Shown in pieces: positions 24,573-33,817 of a stretch of 64,000 nt of DNA. Within the stretch, counting starts at the first letter, position 1, and every line of letters starts with the position of its first letter. This stretch comes from Flavisphingopyxis sp963800335. GTDB lineage: Bacteria > Pseudomonadota > Alphaproteobacteria > Sphingomonadales > Sphingomonadaceae. The notes beneath the pieces are model-generated. The model was not told the origin of the DNA and ran no database searches. It worked only from the letters and a program-made list of their open reading frames with translations. The translations under genes were made by a program, and so were the position numbers. The stretch lies in the NCBI GenBank assembly GCA_963800335.1, contig CAWDAN010000001.1, positions 926,714 to 990,713 of the forward strand, read 5' to 3'.

Positions 24573-25567
24573 TGACCAAAAAGGCGGTGCAGGCAGCGGC
24601 GGGCGATCGGGCACGGATCGAAATCGAGTTCGACAAGCCGCAATTGCTCGGGCGCATCTTCGGCGAATTCGACGAGAATCTCGTCGCGATCGAAAACCGG
24701 CTCGGCGTCTATATCGCGGCACGCGGCAACCGCTTGCAGATCGAGGGCGAAGCCTCGGCCTGTGCGCGTGCGCGCGAAGTGCTCGAAGGTCTCTACAGCC
24801 GGCTGCTGCGCGGCGAGGACATCGACAGCGGCATGGTCGAGGCGATCATCGCGATGACCGGAACCGCGCCGCTGAAGGGCATCGTCCGCAACGATGCCGC
24901 CGAACCGCCGCAGGTCATCATCCGCACGCGCAAGAAGACGATCGTGCCGCGTTCGGCGGGGCAGGTGCCCTATATGCAGGCGCTGGCGCGCGACGACATC
25001 ATCTTCGCGCTCGGCCCCGCAGGCACGGGCAAGACCTATCTCGCGGTCGCCCAGGCGGTCGCACAGCTGATCACCGGCAGCGTCCAGCGACTGATCCTGT
25101 CGCGCCCCGCGGTCGAGGCGGGCGAACGCCTGGGATTTCTTCCCGGCGACATGAAGGAAAAGGTCGATCCGTATCTGCGCCCGCTTTACGACGCGCTTTA
25201 CGACACGCTTCCCGCCGAACAGGTCGAGCGCCGGATCGCCTCGGGCGAGATCGAGATCGCGCCGCTCGCCTTCATGCGCGGACGGACGCTGAGCGACGCC
25301 TTCGTCATCCTCGACGAGGCACAGAACACGACGACCGCGCAGATGAAGATGTTCCTCACGCGTTTCGGCATGAACAGCCGGATGGTCGTCTGCGGCGATC
25401 CCAAGCAGGTCGATCTGCCGCTGCCGGGCTCGTCGGGTCTCGCCGACGCGGTCAGCAAGCTTGAGGGGATCGAACGGATCTCGGTGATGCGCTTCAACGC
25501 CAGCGACGTCGTCCGTCATCCGATCGTCGGCAAGATCGTCGAGGCCTATGAAGGCCCCGATGCCTGA
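24572..25567 (+). CDS. ybeZ: PhoH family ATPase (PhoH-like, YbeZ)
   Basis: A 331-residue PhoH-like protein. The N-terminal KH-like part (about 15-90) is followed by the P-loop GPAGTGKTYLAVAQAVAQL near residue 151 and Walker B VILDEAQNTT near 248; PhoH domains bind and hydrolyse ATP and act on RNA. ATG 24572 overlaps the miaB TAA by one base. The order miaB-phoH-ybeY-corC is the conserved ybeZYX-type cluster tied to rRNA maturation and ribosome quality control. Confidence 0.93.
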   Translation: MTKKAVQAAAGDRARIEIEFDKPQLLGRIFGEFDENLVAIENRLGVYIAARGNRLQIEGEASACARAREVLEGLYSRLLRGEDIDSGMVEAIIAMTGTAPLKGIVRNDAAEPPQVIIRTRKKTIVPRSAGQVPYMQALARDDIIFALGPAGTGKTYLAVAQAVAQLITGSVQRLILSRPAVEAGERLGFLPGDMKEKVDPYLRPLYDALYDTLPAEQVERRIASGEIEIAPLAFMRGRTLSDAFVILDEAQNTTTAQMKMFLTRFGMNSRMVVCGDPKQVDLPLPGSSGLADAVSKLEGIERISVMRFNASDVVRHPIVGKIVEAYEGPDA

Positions 25568-25575
25568 GCGGCGAC

Positions 25576-26091
25576 GTGCTTGAGGTAGAAGTCGAGGCAG
25601 CTGCCGACTGGCCGGCGCACGACTGGCCGGCTTTGGCGCGCGAGGCGGTAGCAACCGCGTTAGAGGAAGCCGGGCTGGCCGAGCTCGTCGCGGGCGACAC
25701 GCCGGTCGAGGTCTCGGTCCTGCTGACCGACGACGCGGCGGTCCGCCTGCTCAACCGCGACTATCGCGGCAAGGACAGCGCGACCAACGTCCTGTCGTTC
25801 CCGCAGGTCGACGGCGATATTGCCGCCGCCGTGGCGCGCGCACCTGCGCTTTTGCTCGGCGACATCGCGCTCGCGCTCGGCGTGTGCAGCGCCGAGGCGG
25901 CAACGCGCGGGATTGCATTGCATGCGCATGTAACCCATCTTGTCGCCCACGGTGCGCTGCATCTGCTCGGCCACGATCATCAGGACGATGAAGAGGCCGA
26001 GACGATGGAGCGGATCGAAGCCCGGGTGATGCACCGTCTCGGTTTGCATGACCCCTATGAACAGGACGAGATTGACGCCGATGGCCGATGA
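25576..26091 (+). CDS. ybeY: Endoribonuclease YbeY (rRNA maturation factor)
   Basis: A 171-residue YbeY. The zinc site HGALHLLGHDH (H-x3-H-x5-H pattern within HLVAHGALHLLGHDH) lies near residue 131, and the conserved RDYRGKDSATNVLSFP block near residue 60. YbeY processes 16S rRNA 3' ends and helps degrade defective ribosomes. GTG 25576 is the best start; it follows the phoH stop by eight bases. It overlaps the next gene by 11 bases. Confidence 0.93.
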   Translation: MLEVEVEAAADWPAHDWPALAREAVATALEEAGLAELVAGDTPVEVSVLLTDDAAVRLLNRDYRGKDSATNVLSFPQVDGDIAAAVARAPALLLGDIALALGVCSAEAATRGIALHAHVTHLVAHGALHLLGHDHQDDEEAETMERIEARVMHRLGLHDPYEQDEIDADGR

Positions 26092-27010
26092 CGTTTCCCT
26101 GCCCGCAAGCGATGCGGGCGATACCGACGAGGGTTCGGGACGAATATGGCGGGGCCTGAAGGCCCTGCTATTCGGTGATGGTGAAGAACAGTCGCTGCGC
26201 GAGCAGCTCGAGGACGTCATCGACGATCACGAGCATGACGACGACGCGCGCACTGCATCGGCCAAGGGGCCGTCGACCGACCTTACCCCGCTCGAGCGGC
26301 AGATGCTGCGCAACATGCTGCATTTCGGCGAGGAGACCGCCGACGACGTCGCCGTCCCGCGCGCCGACATCATCGCCATCGCGGCAACATCGAGCTTTGG
26401 CGAGATCGTCGCGCAGTTCGCCGAGGCGGGCCACAGCCGCCTGCCGGTCTATCAGGGCAGCCTCGATTCGATCGTCGGCATGCTCCACGTCAAGGACGTC
26501 TTCGCGCGCTTGGCCGAGGATTCGGGCGACGAGGACTGGTCGCCGCTGATCCGCCAGCCGCTGTACGTGCCGGTGTCGATGGGCGTGCTCGACCTGCTCG
26601 CCGAGATGCGCAGCAAGCGCACCCACCTCGCGATCGTCGTCGATGAATATTCGGGCACCGAAGGTCTGGTGACGATCGAGGACCTCGTCGAGGAAATCGT
26701 CGGCGAAATCGAGGACGAGCATGACGACGAGCCGGTCGAGGAGCTGGTCGCGCGCGACGACGGCGTGTGGGACGCCGATGCGCGCGTCGAGCTCGACGAT
26801 CTTGCTCGCACCGTCTCGCCGCGCCTGGCCGAGGTCGAAGGCGATGTCGATACGCTCGGCGGCCTGGCCTTCGTGCTCGCCGGGCACGTGCCCAAGGCTG
26901 GCGAGATACTCCAGCACGACAGCGGCTGGCGGCTTGAGATCCTGGCCAGCGACTATCGCCGCGTGTCGCGCGTTCGGCTGCATCCGCCCGCCGCGAAGGT
27001 CGAGGCTTAG
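26081..27010 (+). CDS. corC: CBS-domain transporter-associated protein, CorC/HlyC family
   Basis: A 309-residue soluble CorC-type protein without TM segments. An acidic N-terminal extension (to about residue 65) precedes LERQMLRNMLHFGEETADDVAVPRADI, the usual entry to two CBS domains (about 80-210, including HSRLPVYQGSLDSIVGMLHVKD and SKRTHLAIVVDEYSGTEGLVT). The C-terminal transporter-associated domain (LGGLAFVLAGHVPKAGE ...) ends the protein. It is named for magnesium/cobalt efflux but its position after ybeY points to the conserved ribosome-related cluster. The His/Asp-rich segment DDHEHDDDAR near residue 45 is a variable metal-like patch. Confidence 0.9.
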   Translation: MADDVSLPASDAGDTDEGSGRIWRGLKALLFGDGEEQSLREQLEDVIDDHEHDDDARTASAKGPSTDLTPLERQMLRNMLHFGEETADDVAVPRADIIAIAATSSFGEIVAQFAEAGHSRLPVYQGSLDSIVGMLHVKDVFARLAEDSGDEDWSPLIRQPLYVPVSMGVLDLLAEMRSKRTHLAIVVDEYSGTEGLVTIEDLVEEIVGEIEDEHDDEPVEELVARDDGVWDADARVELDDLARTVSPRLAEVEGDVDTLGGLAFVLAGHVPKAGEILQHDSGWRLEILASDYRRVSRVRLHPPAAKVEA

Positions 27011-27093
27011 TGCTGATTTAAGTCGGTAATCGCCCCGACAGGGCCGCGCCAACTTCGATTGCCTCGCACCCGCTTTGTCCTTAACGAGGCGCG

Positions 27094-28239
27094 ATGCGCG
27101 CGACCGACCTTCGAATAGCCCTGTTCAGCGGCAACTATAATTACGTCCGCGATGGCGCCAACCAGGCGCTCAACCGGCTGGTCGGCTATCTGCTTGCGCA
27201 GGGCGCGGCGGTGCGGGTTTATTCACCGACGGTCGAACATCCGGCGTTCGAACCGACCGGCGATCTCGTCAGCGTTCCCTCGTTTGCGATCCCGGGGCGC
27301 GAGGAATACCGCTTTCCCTATTCTATCCCCGCATCGGTGCGGCAGGACCTCGCCGATTTCGCGCCGAATGTCGTCCAGATCGCGAGTCCCGACTTTCTAG
27401 CGCAGAAAGCGGTTTCGTGGGCGCGCAAGCACGATGTCGCGACGCTCGCGTCGATCCACACGCGCTTCGAAACCTATCTGCGCTATTATCATCTCGGCGC
27501 GCTCGAGCCGCTGCTGACGATCTACCAGCGCAACCTCTATCGGCGCTGCGATGCGATCGTCGCGCCGTCCGAATCGATGGCCGACGTGCTACGCGAGGAG
27601 CGGATGAACGACCGCATCGGCATCTGGAGCCGCGGCGTCGACAAGGAACTGTTCGATCCCGCACGCCGCGACATGGCGTGGCGCCGGTCGCTCGGCATTG
27701 CCGATGAGACGCCCGTGATCGGCTTTGTCGGCCGGCTGGTGATGGAAAAGGGGCTCGACGTCTTTGCCGCGGCGATCGATGCGCTCAAGGCACGCGGGAC
27801 CGATTTCGCGACGGTCGTCGTCGGCGACGGACCGGCGCGCGCCAAGTTCGAGGAACTGCTCCCCGACGCGCATTTCGTGGGCTTCCAGAAGGGCGACGAT
27901 CTCGGTCGCGCGGTCGCCTCGCTCGACCTCTTCCTCAACCCCTCGGTCACCGAAACCTTCGGCAACGTGACGCTGGAGGCGATGTCGTGCTGCGTACCCG
28001 TCGTTGCCGCGCGCGCCACGGGCAGCGCCAGCCTGGTCGTCGACGGGGTCACCGGCCGGCTGGTCGAGCCGCGCGATATCGCCGCCTATGCCGATGCGCT
28101 GGCGTCCTATTGTGAGGATACGGCGTCGCGGACCGCGGCGGGTCTTGCTGGCGAGGCGCGCAGCGAGGCGTACAGCTGGGACGCGGTCAACCAGCGGATC
28201 GTCGATCTTTACCTCGAACTCGCCGAACGGAAACGCTGA
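27094..28239 (+). CDS. Glycosyltransferase family 4 (MgtA-like)
   Basis: A 381-residue GT-B glycosyltransferase. The N-terminal half begins LRIALFSGNYNYVRDGANQA. The nucleotide-sugar half has GFVGRLVMEKGLDVF near residue 210 and the retaining-GT4 acid motif ETFGNVTLEAMSCCVPVV near residue 288 (E-x7-E). The family includes the lipid-directed alpha-mannosyl/glucuronosyl transferases of sphingomonads and mycobacteria; the donor sugar is unknown. Its last 31 bases overlap the end of the convergent membrane protein gene. Confidence 0.88.
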   Translation: MRATDLRIALFSGNYNYVRDGANQALNRLVGYLLAQGAAVRVYSPTVEHPAFEPTGDLVSVPSFAIPGREEYRFPYSIPASVRQDLADFAPNVVQIASPDFLAQKAVSWARKHDVATLASIHTRFETYLRYYHLGALEPLLTIYQRNLYRRCDAIVAPSESMADVLREERMNDRIGIWSRGVDKELFDPARRDMAWRRSLGIADETPVIGFVGRLVMEKGLDVFAAAIDALKARGTDFATVVVGDGPARAKFEELLPDAHFVGFQKGDDLGRAVASLDLFLNPSVTETFGNVTLEAMSCCVPVVAARATGSASLVVDGVTGRLVEPRDIAAYADALASYCEDTASRTAAGLAGEARSEAYSWDAVNQRIVDLYLELAERKR

Positions 28240-29981
28240 TCGGCGCGGCATTGCGCCGCCGCCGCCATCGTCGCGTCGCTCCGGCTCGGTTCCCTTGCGG
28301 CCAAGGGTCGCTGGAAGAACGCATTGACCGCCGCAAGGTCGCGTCGGTCGACTGTCGTGATACGATAATCGCGGCATAATGCGGCCACCTGTGCTGGGCT
28401 GATCCCGGAGGCGAGCAGCATGACAGGGCGATTGCGGACGAACGGGTCGTTGATGACGATGTCCTGCGAAAACGGCGCGGCGAGATTGTCGACGATCGCG
28501 ATATCCGCGCCAGATTTGATCGCCGCAAGGGCAGGCCGCGCGAACGCCCCGGCGAACTCATATGCGTGGTAGAAGCGCAGCGGGATGATCGTCACCAGCG
28601 TCACCAGCGACACGGTGATGAACACGCGCGCATGGGCGACGCCGCGTTGCCGTAGCTCGATCCAGCCCGCCCCGCACAACAGGCACATCGCGCCGAGCGC
28701 GCCGTGGAGATAGCGATAGCCCCAGCCATGGCCCTGATAGGGCCGCAGGACGAGCTTGATCGCGATGGTCAGCACGATGATCGCAACCAGCGTCAGCAGC
28801 CGGGTGTCGCGCGTCCGCCAGGCGCGTACGCACCCCGCGATCAGCAGCGGCAGGAAGGCGATATGCTGCCAGCTCAACAAGCGGACGAGGTTGGCGGCCT
28901 GGATCGTCACCGACCCCCAGCCGAATTCGCCCGCAAGGTTGCGCGCCTGGTCGAGCAATCCGCCGGCAGCGCCGGTTGCAGGAGCGGCGGCAGCGCCTGC
29001 CATCGGCAATACGCCGGCCCAGTCGGCCCGCAGCCCTGAAAACATCTCCCAGAACAGGATGAAGGCGGGATAGGCGAGGGCATAGATTGCGGCGAGGCCC
29101 CAGCGACGCTGGATCAGGAACACCGCCGCGACGGGAAAGGCGAACAGCGGATGATAAAGGACCTGGTGAAGGCCGGTGGCGAAAAAACCGATCGCCAACG
29201 CGCCGGCATGACTGGGCTTGTCGTCGCGCCAGACAAGCAGCAGCCAGACCATGTTGAGCGCGAGTAATGGCGCCATCGCATAGGCGGTCATCGCGTTGAG
29301 CAGGAACTGCGCACTGAGCAGCAGCGTGACGACGCTGACCGTCACGGCTTCGGACCCGCTGCCGTCCGGCCACATGAGCCGGGCGCAGCGCCACGTCGCC
29401 CACAGGCCGAGCGCACCGAACAGCGGCCCGACGATGTGCGCATAGCCGAGCAGCTGTCCGATCGCGTGCAGCGCCGAGTTGATCGGCCGGTAATCCGATG
29501 CCCAGGCCGACCCGGCAAGGCCCGATTGCATGAATATCGTGTTGAGCGCGGGGCGGAACCCGACCCATTTCTCGGGGATGATGCCGATCCAGTGGCCGGC
29601 GGCAAAGGTCCGCGCGTCGAACATCGCCATCTGTTCGTCGCGGCTGAGGTCGTGGCCCCATAACACCGTCCGGAACCCGATCACGCCGACGATGACGACG
29701 ATCAGCGCTGCGATCGCGATCTGGGGCCGTTGGAGCGCGAACAGTGGGTTTTGGTCGTGCGAACGCGCTATCAGCGGGGCAAAGACGACGAACAGCACCG
29801 CGAGCGTCAGCGTGATCGCAATATCCTGGCGGACCAGGAAGGCGTGCGCCAACAGCGGCAAGCGGCCGACCGACGCGAGAAGGACCAGCACGACCAATGC
29901 CGCCGCGCTCGCCAGCAGCAAGCGCGAGATGAAGCTGTCGGCGGTGCTGGCCGGGTCAGTCGTTGGCGTCTCGGTCGACAT
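28209..29981 (-). CDS. Polytopic membrane protein, possible GT-C type glycosyltransferase
   Basis: A 590-residue membrane protein I cannot assign to a named family. ATG 29981 follows AGGAAA. There are about ten hydrophobic segments in the first 470 residues, then a soluble C-terminal domain of about 120 residues. The first large loop, after a TM segment, has HDLSRDEQMAMFDAR, an acidic DxxxDE motif as seen in GT-C glycosyltransferases (ArnT, PMT, DUF2029-type) that use polyprenyl-phosphate sugars. The C-terminal part (SGADIAIVDNLAAPFSQDIVIN) fits the periplasmic domain of such enzymes. The neighbouring convergent glycosyltransferase supports a glycan role, but this is inference. Confidence 0.6.
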   Translation of the reverse strand: MSTETPTTDPASTADSFISRLLLASAAALVVLVLLASVGRLPLLAHAFLVRQDIAITLTLAVLFVVFAPLIARSHDQNPLFALQRPQIAIAALIVVIVGVIGFRTVLWGHDLSRDEQMAMFDARTFAAGHWIGIIPEKWVGFRPALNTIFMQSGLAGSAWASDYRPINSALHAIGQLLGYAHIVGPLFGALGLWATWRCARLMWPDGSGSEAVTVSVVTLLLSAQFLLNAMTAYAMAPLLALNMVWLLLVWRDDKPSHAGALAIGFFATGLHQVLYHPLFAFPVAAVFLIQRRWGLAAIYALAYPAFILFWEMFSGLRADWAGVLPMAGAAAAPATGAAGGLLDQARNLAGEFGWGSVTIQAANLVRLLSWQHIAFLPLLIAGCVRAWRTRDTRLLTLVAIIVLTIAIKLVLRPYQGHGWGYRYLHGALGAMCLLCGAGWIELRQRGVAHARVFITVSLVTLVTIIPLRFYHAYEFAGAFARPALAAIKSGADIAIVDNLAAPFSQDIVINDPFVRNRPVMLLASGISPAQVAALCRDYRITTVDRRDLAAVNAFFQRPLAAREPSRSDATMAAAAQCRADQRFRSASSR

Positions 29982-30087
29982 GGATTTCCTCTCCGCGCGC
30001 CGCTCGTAGCGCAACCGAACGGCCTTGCAAACGCGCCGTCACACCTTGCGAGTGGAACTATCGGTCGCGAACGCCTATTTCACAGCG

Positions 30088-31404
30088 ATGGCCGATCTCT
30101 TCGCTTCCGACAAACCGCAGCGCGCCGACGCGCGCCCCGACAGCGCGCCGCTTGCGGACCGGTTGCGGCCAGAGGTGCTTGGCGACATCGTCGGCCAGGA
30201 CCATCTCACCGGAGAGGGCGGGACGATCAGCCGGATGGTCGATGCCGGCAAGCTGTCGTCGATCGTCTTCTGGGGACCGCCGGGGACGGGCAAGACCAGC
30301 ATCGCGCGGTTGCTTGCCGACGCAGTGGGCCTACGCTTCGTCGCGCTGTCGGCGGTGTTTTCGGGCGTTGCCGACCTGCGCAAGATCTTCGCCGAGGCGC
30401 GAGAATATGCCCGCACCGGACAGCAGACATTGCTGTTCGTCGACGAGATCCACCGCTTCAATCGCTCGCAACAGGACGGTTTCCTGCCTTATGTCGAGGA
30501 CGGCACCGTCGTCCTGGTCGGCGCGACAACCGAAAATCCCAGCTTCGAACTCAATGCCGCCTTGCTCAGCCGCGCGCAGGTGCTCGTCCTCCACCGGCTC
30601 GATGCCGCCGCGCTCGATGCGCTGCTGGCGCGCGCCGAGGCGCTGGTCGAGCGTGAGCTGCCGGTGACCAAGGACGCGCGCGAGGCGTTGATTGCCTCGG
30701 CCGACGGCGACGGGCGCTTCCTGCTCAATCAGGCGGAGACGCTGTTCTCGGTCGATTTCGACGCGCCGCTCGATCCGGCCGGGCTGGCCAAGTTTCTCCA
30801 GCGCCGCGTCGCGGTCTACGACAAGGATCGCGAGGGGCATTATAATCTCATTTCGGCGCTGCACAAATCGCTGCGCGGGTCCGATCCGCAGGCATCGCTC
30901 TACTGGCTCGCGCGGATGCTCGTCGCGGGCGAGGAGCCGCTCTACGTGCTGCGCCGGATCGTCCGTTTCGCCAGCGAGGATATCGGCCTCGCCGATCCGC
31001 AGGCGCTGGTGCAATGCCTCGCCGCGAAGGACGCCTACGAGTTTCTCGGCTCGCCCGAAGGCGAGCTGGCGATCGTCCAGGCGTGCCTCTATTGCGCCAC
31101 CGCGCCCAAGTCCAACGCCGCCTATGCCGCTCAAAAGGCTGCGTGGAAGGACGCCCGCACGACCGGATCGCTGATGCCGCCGATGAACATCGTCAACGCG
31201 CCGACCAAGCTGATGAAGGAGCTCGGCTATGGCGAGGGCTATCGCTACGACCACAACGAGGCCGGCGGATTTTCAGGCGCCAATTACTGGCCAGAAGAGA
31301 TGCAGCCTGGCGACTATTACGCGCCCAAGGACCAGGGCTTCGAAAAGCGGATCGCCGAGCGCATGGCGTGGTGGGCCGAACGACGGGCAGGGCAGGAAGG
31401 CTAG
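30088..31404 (+). CDS. rarA: Replication-associated recombination protein A (RarA/MgsA)
   Basis: A 438-residue AAA+ clamp-loader-like ATPase. Walker A is GPPGTGKTSIARLLA near residue 65, Walker B VDEIHRFNRSQQD near 113, sensor 1 GATTENPSF near 139. The C-terminal tetramerisation region contains DPQASLYWLARMLVAGEEPLYVLRR and the closing NYWPEEMQPGDYYAP. RarA acts at blocked replication forks. ATG 30088 (MADLFASDKPQR) is used; the frame is open upstream but that part is not RarA. Confidence 0.94.
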   Translation: MADLFASDKPQRADARPDSAPLADRLRPEVLGDIVGQDHLTGEGGTISRMVDAGKLSSIVFWGPPGTGKTSIARLLADAVGLRFVALSAVFSGVADLRKIFAEAREYARTGQQTLLFVDEIHRFNRSQQDGFLPYVEDGTVVLVGATTENPSFELNAALLSRAQVLVLHRLDAAALDALLARAEALVERELPVTKDAREALIASADGDGRFLLNQAETLFSVDFDAPLDPAGLAKFLQRRVAVYDKDREGHYNLISALHKSLRGSDPQASLYWLARMLVAGEEPLYVLRRIVRFASEDIGLADPQALVQCLAAKDAYEFLGSPEGELAIVQACLYCATAPKSNAAYAAQKAAWKDARTTGSLMPPMNIVNAPTKLMKELGYGEGYRYDHNEAGGFSGANYWPEEMQPGDYYAPKDQGFEKRIAERMAWWAERRAGQEG

Positions 31405-31426
31405 GCCGATGTGCTGACCGCGCGGG

Positions 31427-32491
31427 TCAATCGTGCTCGATCTCGGCCTTTTCGAGCTTGCGCGCGACTTGCTCGACCTCGTCGCTGGTCGACAGCTTCA
31501 TCGCCGCGATCATCTCTTCGCCAGCATCGAAGGCCGATCCGGTCCAGACAGGAATGCCCGCCGCGCGGATCGCGGCAATCGCGGTGACCTCTTCGTCGGA
31601 AAACGAGGTCGCGTTGACGTTGCGGATCAGCACCCCCGCAACGCGTCCGGGATAGGCCATGACCGCGTCGGCATAGGCGGCAACGTCGCCCTGGCTATCG
31701 TCGCCGATAAGGATGAATTTGAGGCGCGGGTAGAATTCGATCAGCGCCGCAATCGCGCCGGCCTTGTGCGCGCCATGGCTCTTGCTGCCGAACGTCTCGC
31801 GGTTGAAGCCCCAGTCCTTGAGCATCATCGGACCCAGCGGGAGATTGTTGAGCGTGAGGAACTCGGTGAGGAACCCGTAGAGATTCCACGGGCTCGACGA
31901 GATATAGAAGAACGGCCGCGACGGTGCGGGCGTGCTGCCGGCCGGGTCGACCTTGCCCCCCGCGCCGCCACCGATATGCGAGAACAAATCCTCGACGCCG
32001 GGCACCGCGATCCGGTCGGCCGGGCTCGATGCCAGCACGCGGCGCCAGTTTCGCGCGAGGTTCCACAGGCCGGTTTCGAGCACGGTATCGTCGAGGTCGG
32101 AAATCACGCCGTGATGAATGTCGGTCCCCGGGGCAAGGATCGGCGCTTCGGCGGGGCCGTCAGGGCACACGCAGTCGCGTGCACTGAGCGTCGCTGTCGC
32201 CCAGTCGCTATGCCGCGGCAGCGCAAGATTCTTCTCGAAAGTGATATCGAACACGACATAGCCCTCGGCGTCGCTGACTGCGGTCGCGCGGAGCGCGCCG
32301 AACTCTAGTCCGATGGCGCACCCCGCGACCTCGCGCGAGGCATAGAGCCGCGCCATTGTCCGGAATTTCTGCCACGCGGTGCGGGGAACCTCGCGCGCCG
32401 GCTCGTGGCGCAGGATGCGCGCACGCACGAACAGGCGCGTCTCGCTGCGATAGCCAGCATAGGGGACGATCGTGATCGCGCGCGCCGTCAC
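31427..32491 (-). CDS. APP1-like phosphatase domain protein (DUF2183)
   Basis: A 354-residue protein. The conserved HAD-type catalytic motif ISDLDDTVL (DxDxT/V) is near residue 131, followed by FFYISSSPWNLYGFLTEF and KFILIGDDSQGD, the App1/DUF2183 signatures of phosphatidate phosphatases. The N-terminal beta-rich domain (about 1-125) is variable. In yeast App1 hydrolyses phosphatidate; bacterial members are biochemically uncharacterised. GTG 32491 is a few bases after the hslU stop, so it is likely the last gene of the hslV-hslU transcript. This is a distinctive arrangement for the hsl genes. Confidence 0.85.
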   Translation of the reverse strand: MTARAITIVPYAGYRSETRLFVRARILRHEPAREVPRTAWQKFRTMARLYASREVAGCAIGLEFGALRATAVSDAEGYVVFDITFEKNLALPRHSDWATATLSARDCVCPDGPAEAPILAPGTDIHHGVISDLDDTVLETGLWNLARNWRRVLASSPADRIAVPGVEDLFSHIGGGAGGKVDPAGSTPAPSRPFFYISSSPWNLYGFLTEFLTLNNLPLGPMMLKDWGFNRETFGSKSHGAHKAGAIAALIEFYPRLKFILIGDDSQGDVAAYADAVMAYPGRVAGVLIRNVNATSFSDEEVTAIAAIRAAGIPVWTGSAFDAGEEMIAAMKLSTSDEVEQVARKLEKAEIEHD

Positions 32492-32497
32492 CGCGAC

Positions 32498-33817
32498 TTA
32501 GAGGATATATTTGCTGAGGTCGGTATCGCGCGCGATCTCGGCAAGCTGGGCATCGACATAGGCGGCATCGACGGTGATGCTTTCGCCGCCGCGATCTTCA
32601 GCCTCGAAGCTCAATTCCTCGAACAGCTTCTCCATGATCGTCTGGAGCCGCCGCGCGCCGATATTCTCGACGCTCTCGTTCACTTCGGCGGCAATCTTGG
32701 CGACCGCTGCGATCGCATCGTCGGTCATCGTCACGGTGACGTTTTCGGTGCCGAGCAGCGCGAGATATTGCTGCGGCAACGATGCACGAGTCTCGCTCAA
32801 TATGCGGACGAAATCCTCCTCGGTTAGCGCGCGCAGCTCGACGCGGATCGGGAGGCGTCCCTGCAGTTCGGGGAGCAAATCGCTCGGCTTGGCGACATGA
32901 AACGCGCCCGAGGCGATGAACAGGATGTGGTCGGTCTTGATCGGACCGTATTTGGTCGCAACGGTCGTACCTTCGATCAGCGGCAACAGGTCGCGCTGGA
33001 CGCCTTCGCGGCTGACCGACCCGCCGCGCACGTCGCTGACCGCGATCTTGTCGATCTCGTCGAGGAAGACGATGCCGTTCTGCTCGGCGTCGGCCAACGC
33101 GACACGCGCGACGTCGTCCTGGTCGAGCCGGGCGTCCTGCTCTTCCTCGACCAGCCGGTCCCACGCCTCGGGAACCTTGAGCTTGCGGCGCTTGGTGGGT
33201 TTCTGGCCCATCGCCTTGCCCATCATTTCGCTCAGGTTGATCATGCCGACATTGCCGCCCAGGCCACCCATGTCCATCTGCATCGCGGGTGCGTCGGTGA
33301 CCTCGATCTCGACCTCGGCGTCGTTCATCTGGTCGGCCTCGATCCGCTGGCGGAAACTGAGCCGCGTCGCCTCGCTCGATCCCTTGCCGGTGAGCGCGTC
33401 GAGCAATCGCTCCATCGCGGCCTTCGTTGCGGCCTCGCGCACCGCTTCGCGACGCCGGTCGCGTTCGAGCCGGATCGCGTCTTCGACGAGGTCGCGCGCG
33501 ATCTGTTCGACGTCGCGCCCGACATAGCCGACCTCGGTGAACTTGGTCGCCTCGACCTTGACGAAGGGCGCATCGGCAAGCTTGGCGAGGCGACGCGAAA
33601 TCTCGGTCTTGCCGCAGCCGGTCGGGCCGATCATCAGGATGTTCTTGGGCGTCACCTCGTTGCGCAGTTCGGCGTCGACATGCTGGCGCCGCCAGCGGTT
33701 GCGCAGCGCAACGGCAACCGCGCGCTTGGCGTCCCTCTGCCCGATGATATGCTGGTCAAGCGCAGCAACGATTGCCTTGGGGGTCAGGCCGGCGCGGCCC
33801 GTCGGTTCGGCGCTCAC
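32498..33817 (-). CDS. hslU: ATP-dependent protease ATPase subunit HslU (ClpY)
   Basis: A 439-residue AAA+ unfoldase that pairs with HslV. It begins with TPKAIVAALDQHIIGQRDAKR, has Walker A GPTGCGKTEI near residue 65, the long I-domain insertion (about 110-240), Walker B IVFLDEIDKIA near 250, and the family C-terminus AEIARDTDLSKYIL, whose last residues insert into HslV. Its start overlaps the hslV stop by four bases (ATGA). Confidence 0.97.
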   Translation of the reverse strand: MSAEPTGRAGLTPKAIVAALDQHIIGQRDAKRAVAVALRNRWRRQHVDAELRNEVTPKNILMIGPTGCGKTEISRRLAKLADAPFVKVEATKFTEVGYVGRDVEQIARDLVEDAIRLERDRRREAVREAATKAAMERLLDALTGKGSSEATRLSFRQRIEADQMNDAEVEIEVTDAPAMQMDMGGLGGNVGMINLSEMMGKAMGQKPTKRRKLKVPEAWDRLVEEEQDARLDQDDVARVALADAEQNGIVFLDEIDKIAVSDVRGGSVSREGVQRDLLPLIEGTTVATKYGPIKTDHILFIASGAFHVAKPSDLLPELQGRLPIRVELRALTEEDFVRILSETRASLPQQYLALLGTENVTVTMTDDAIAAVAKIAAEVNESVENIGARRLQTIMEKLFEELSFEAEDRGGESITVDAAYVDAQLAEIARDTDLSKYIL

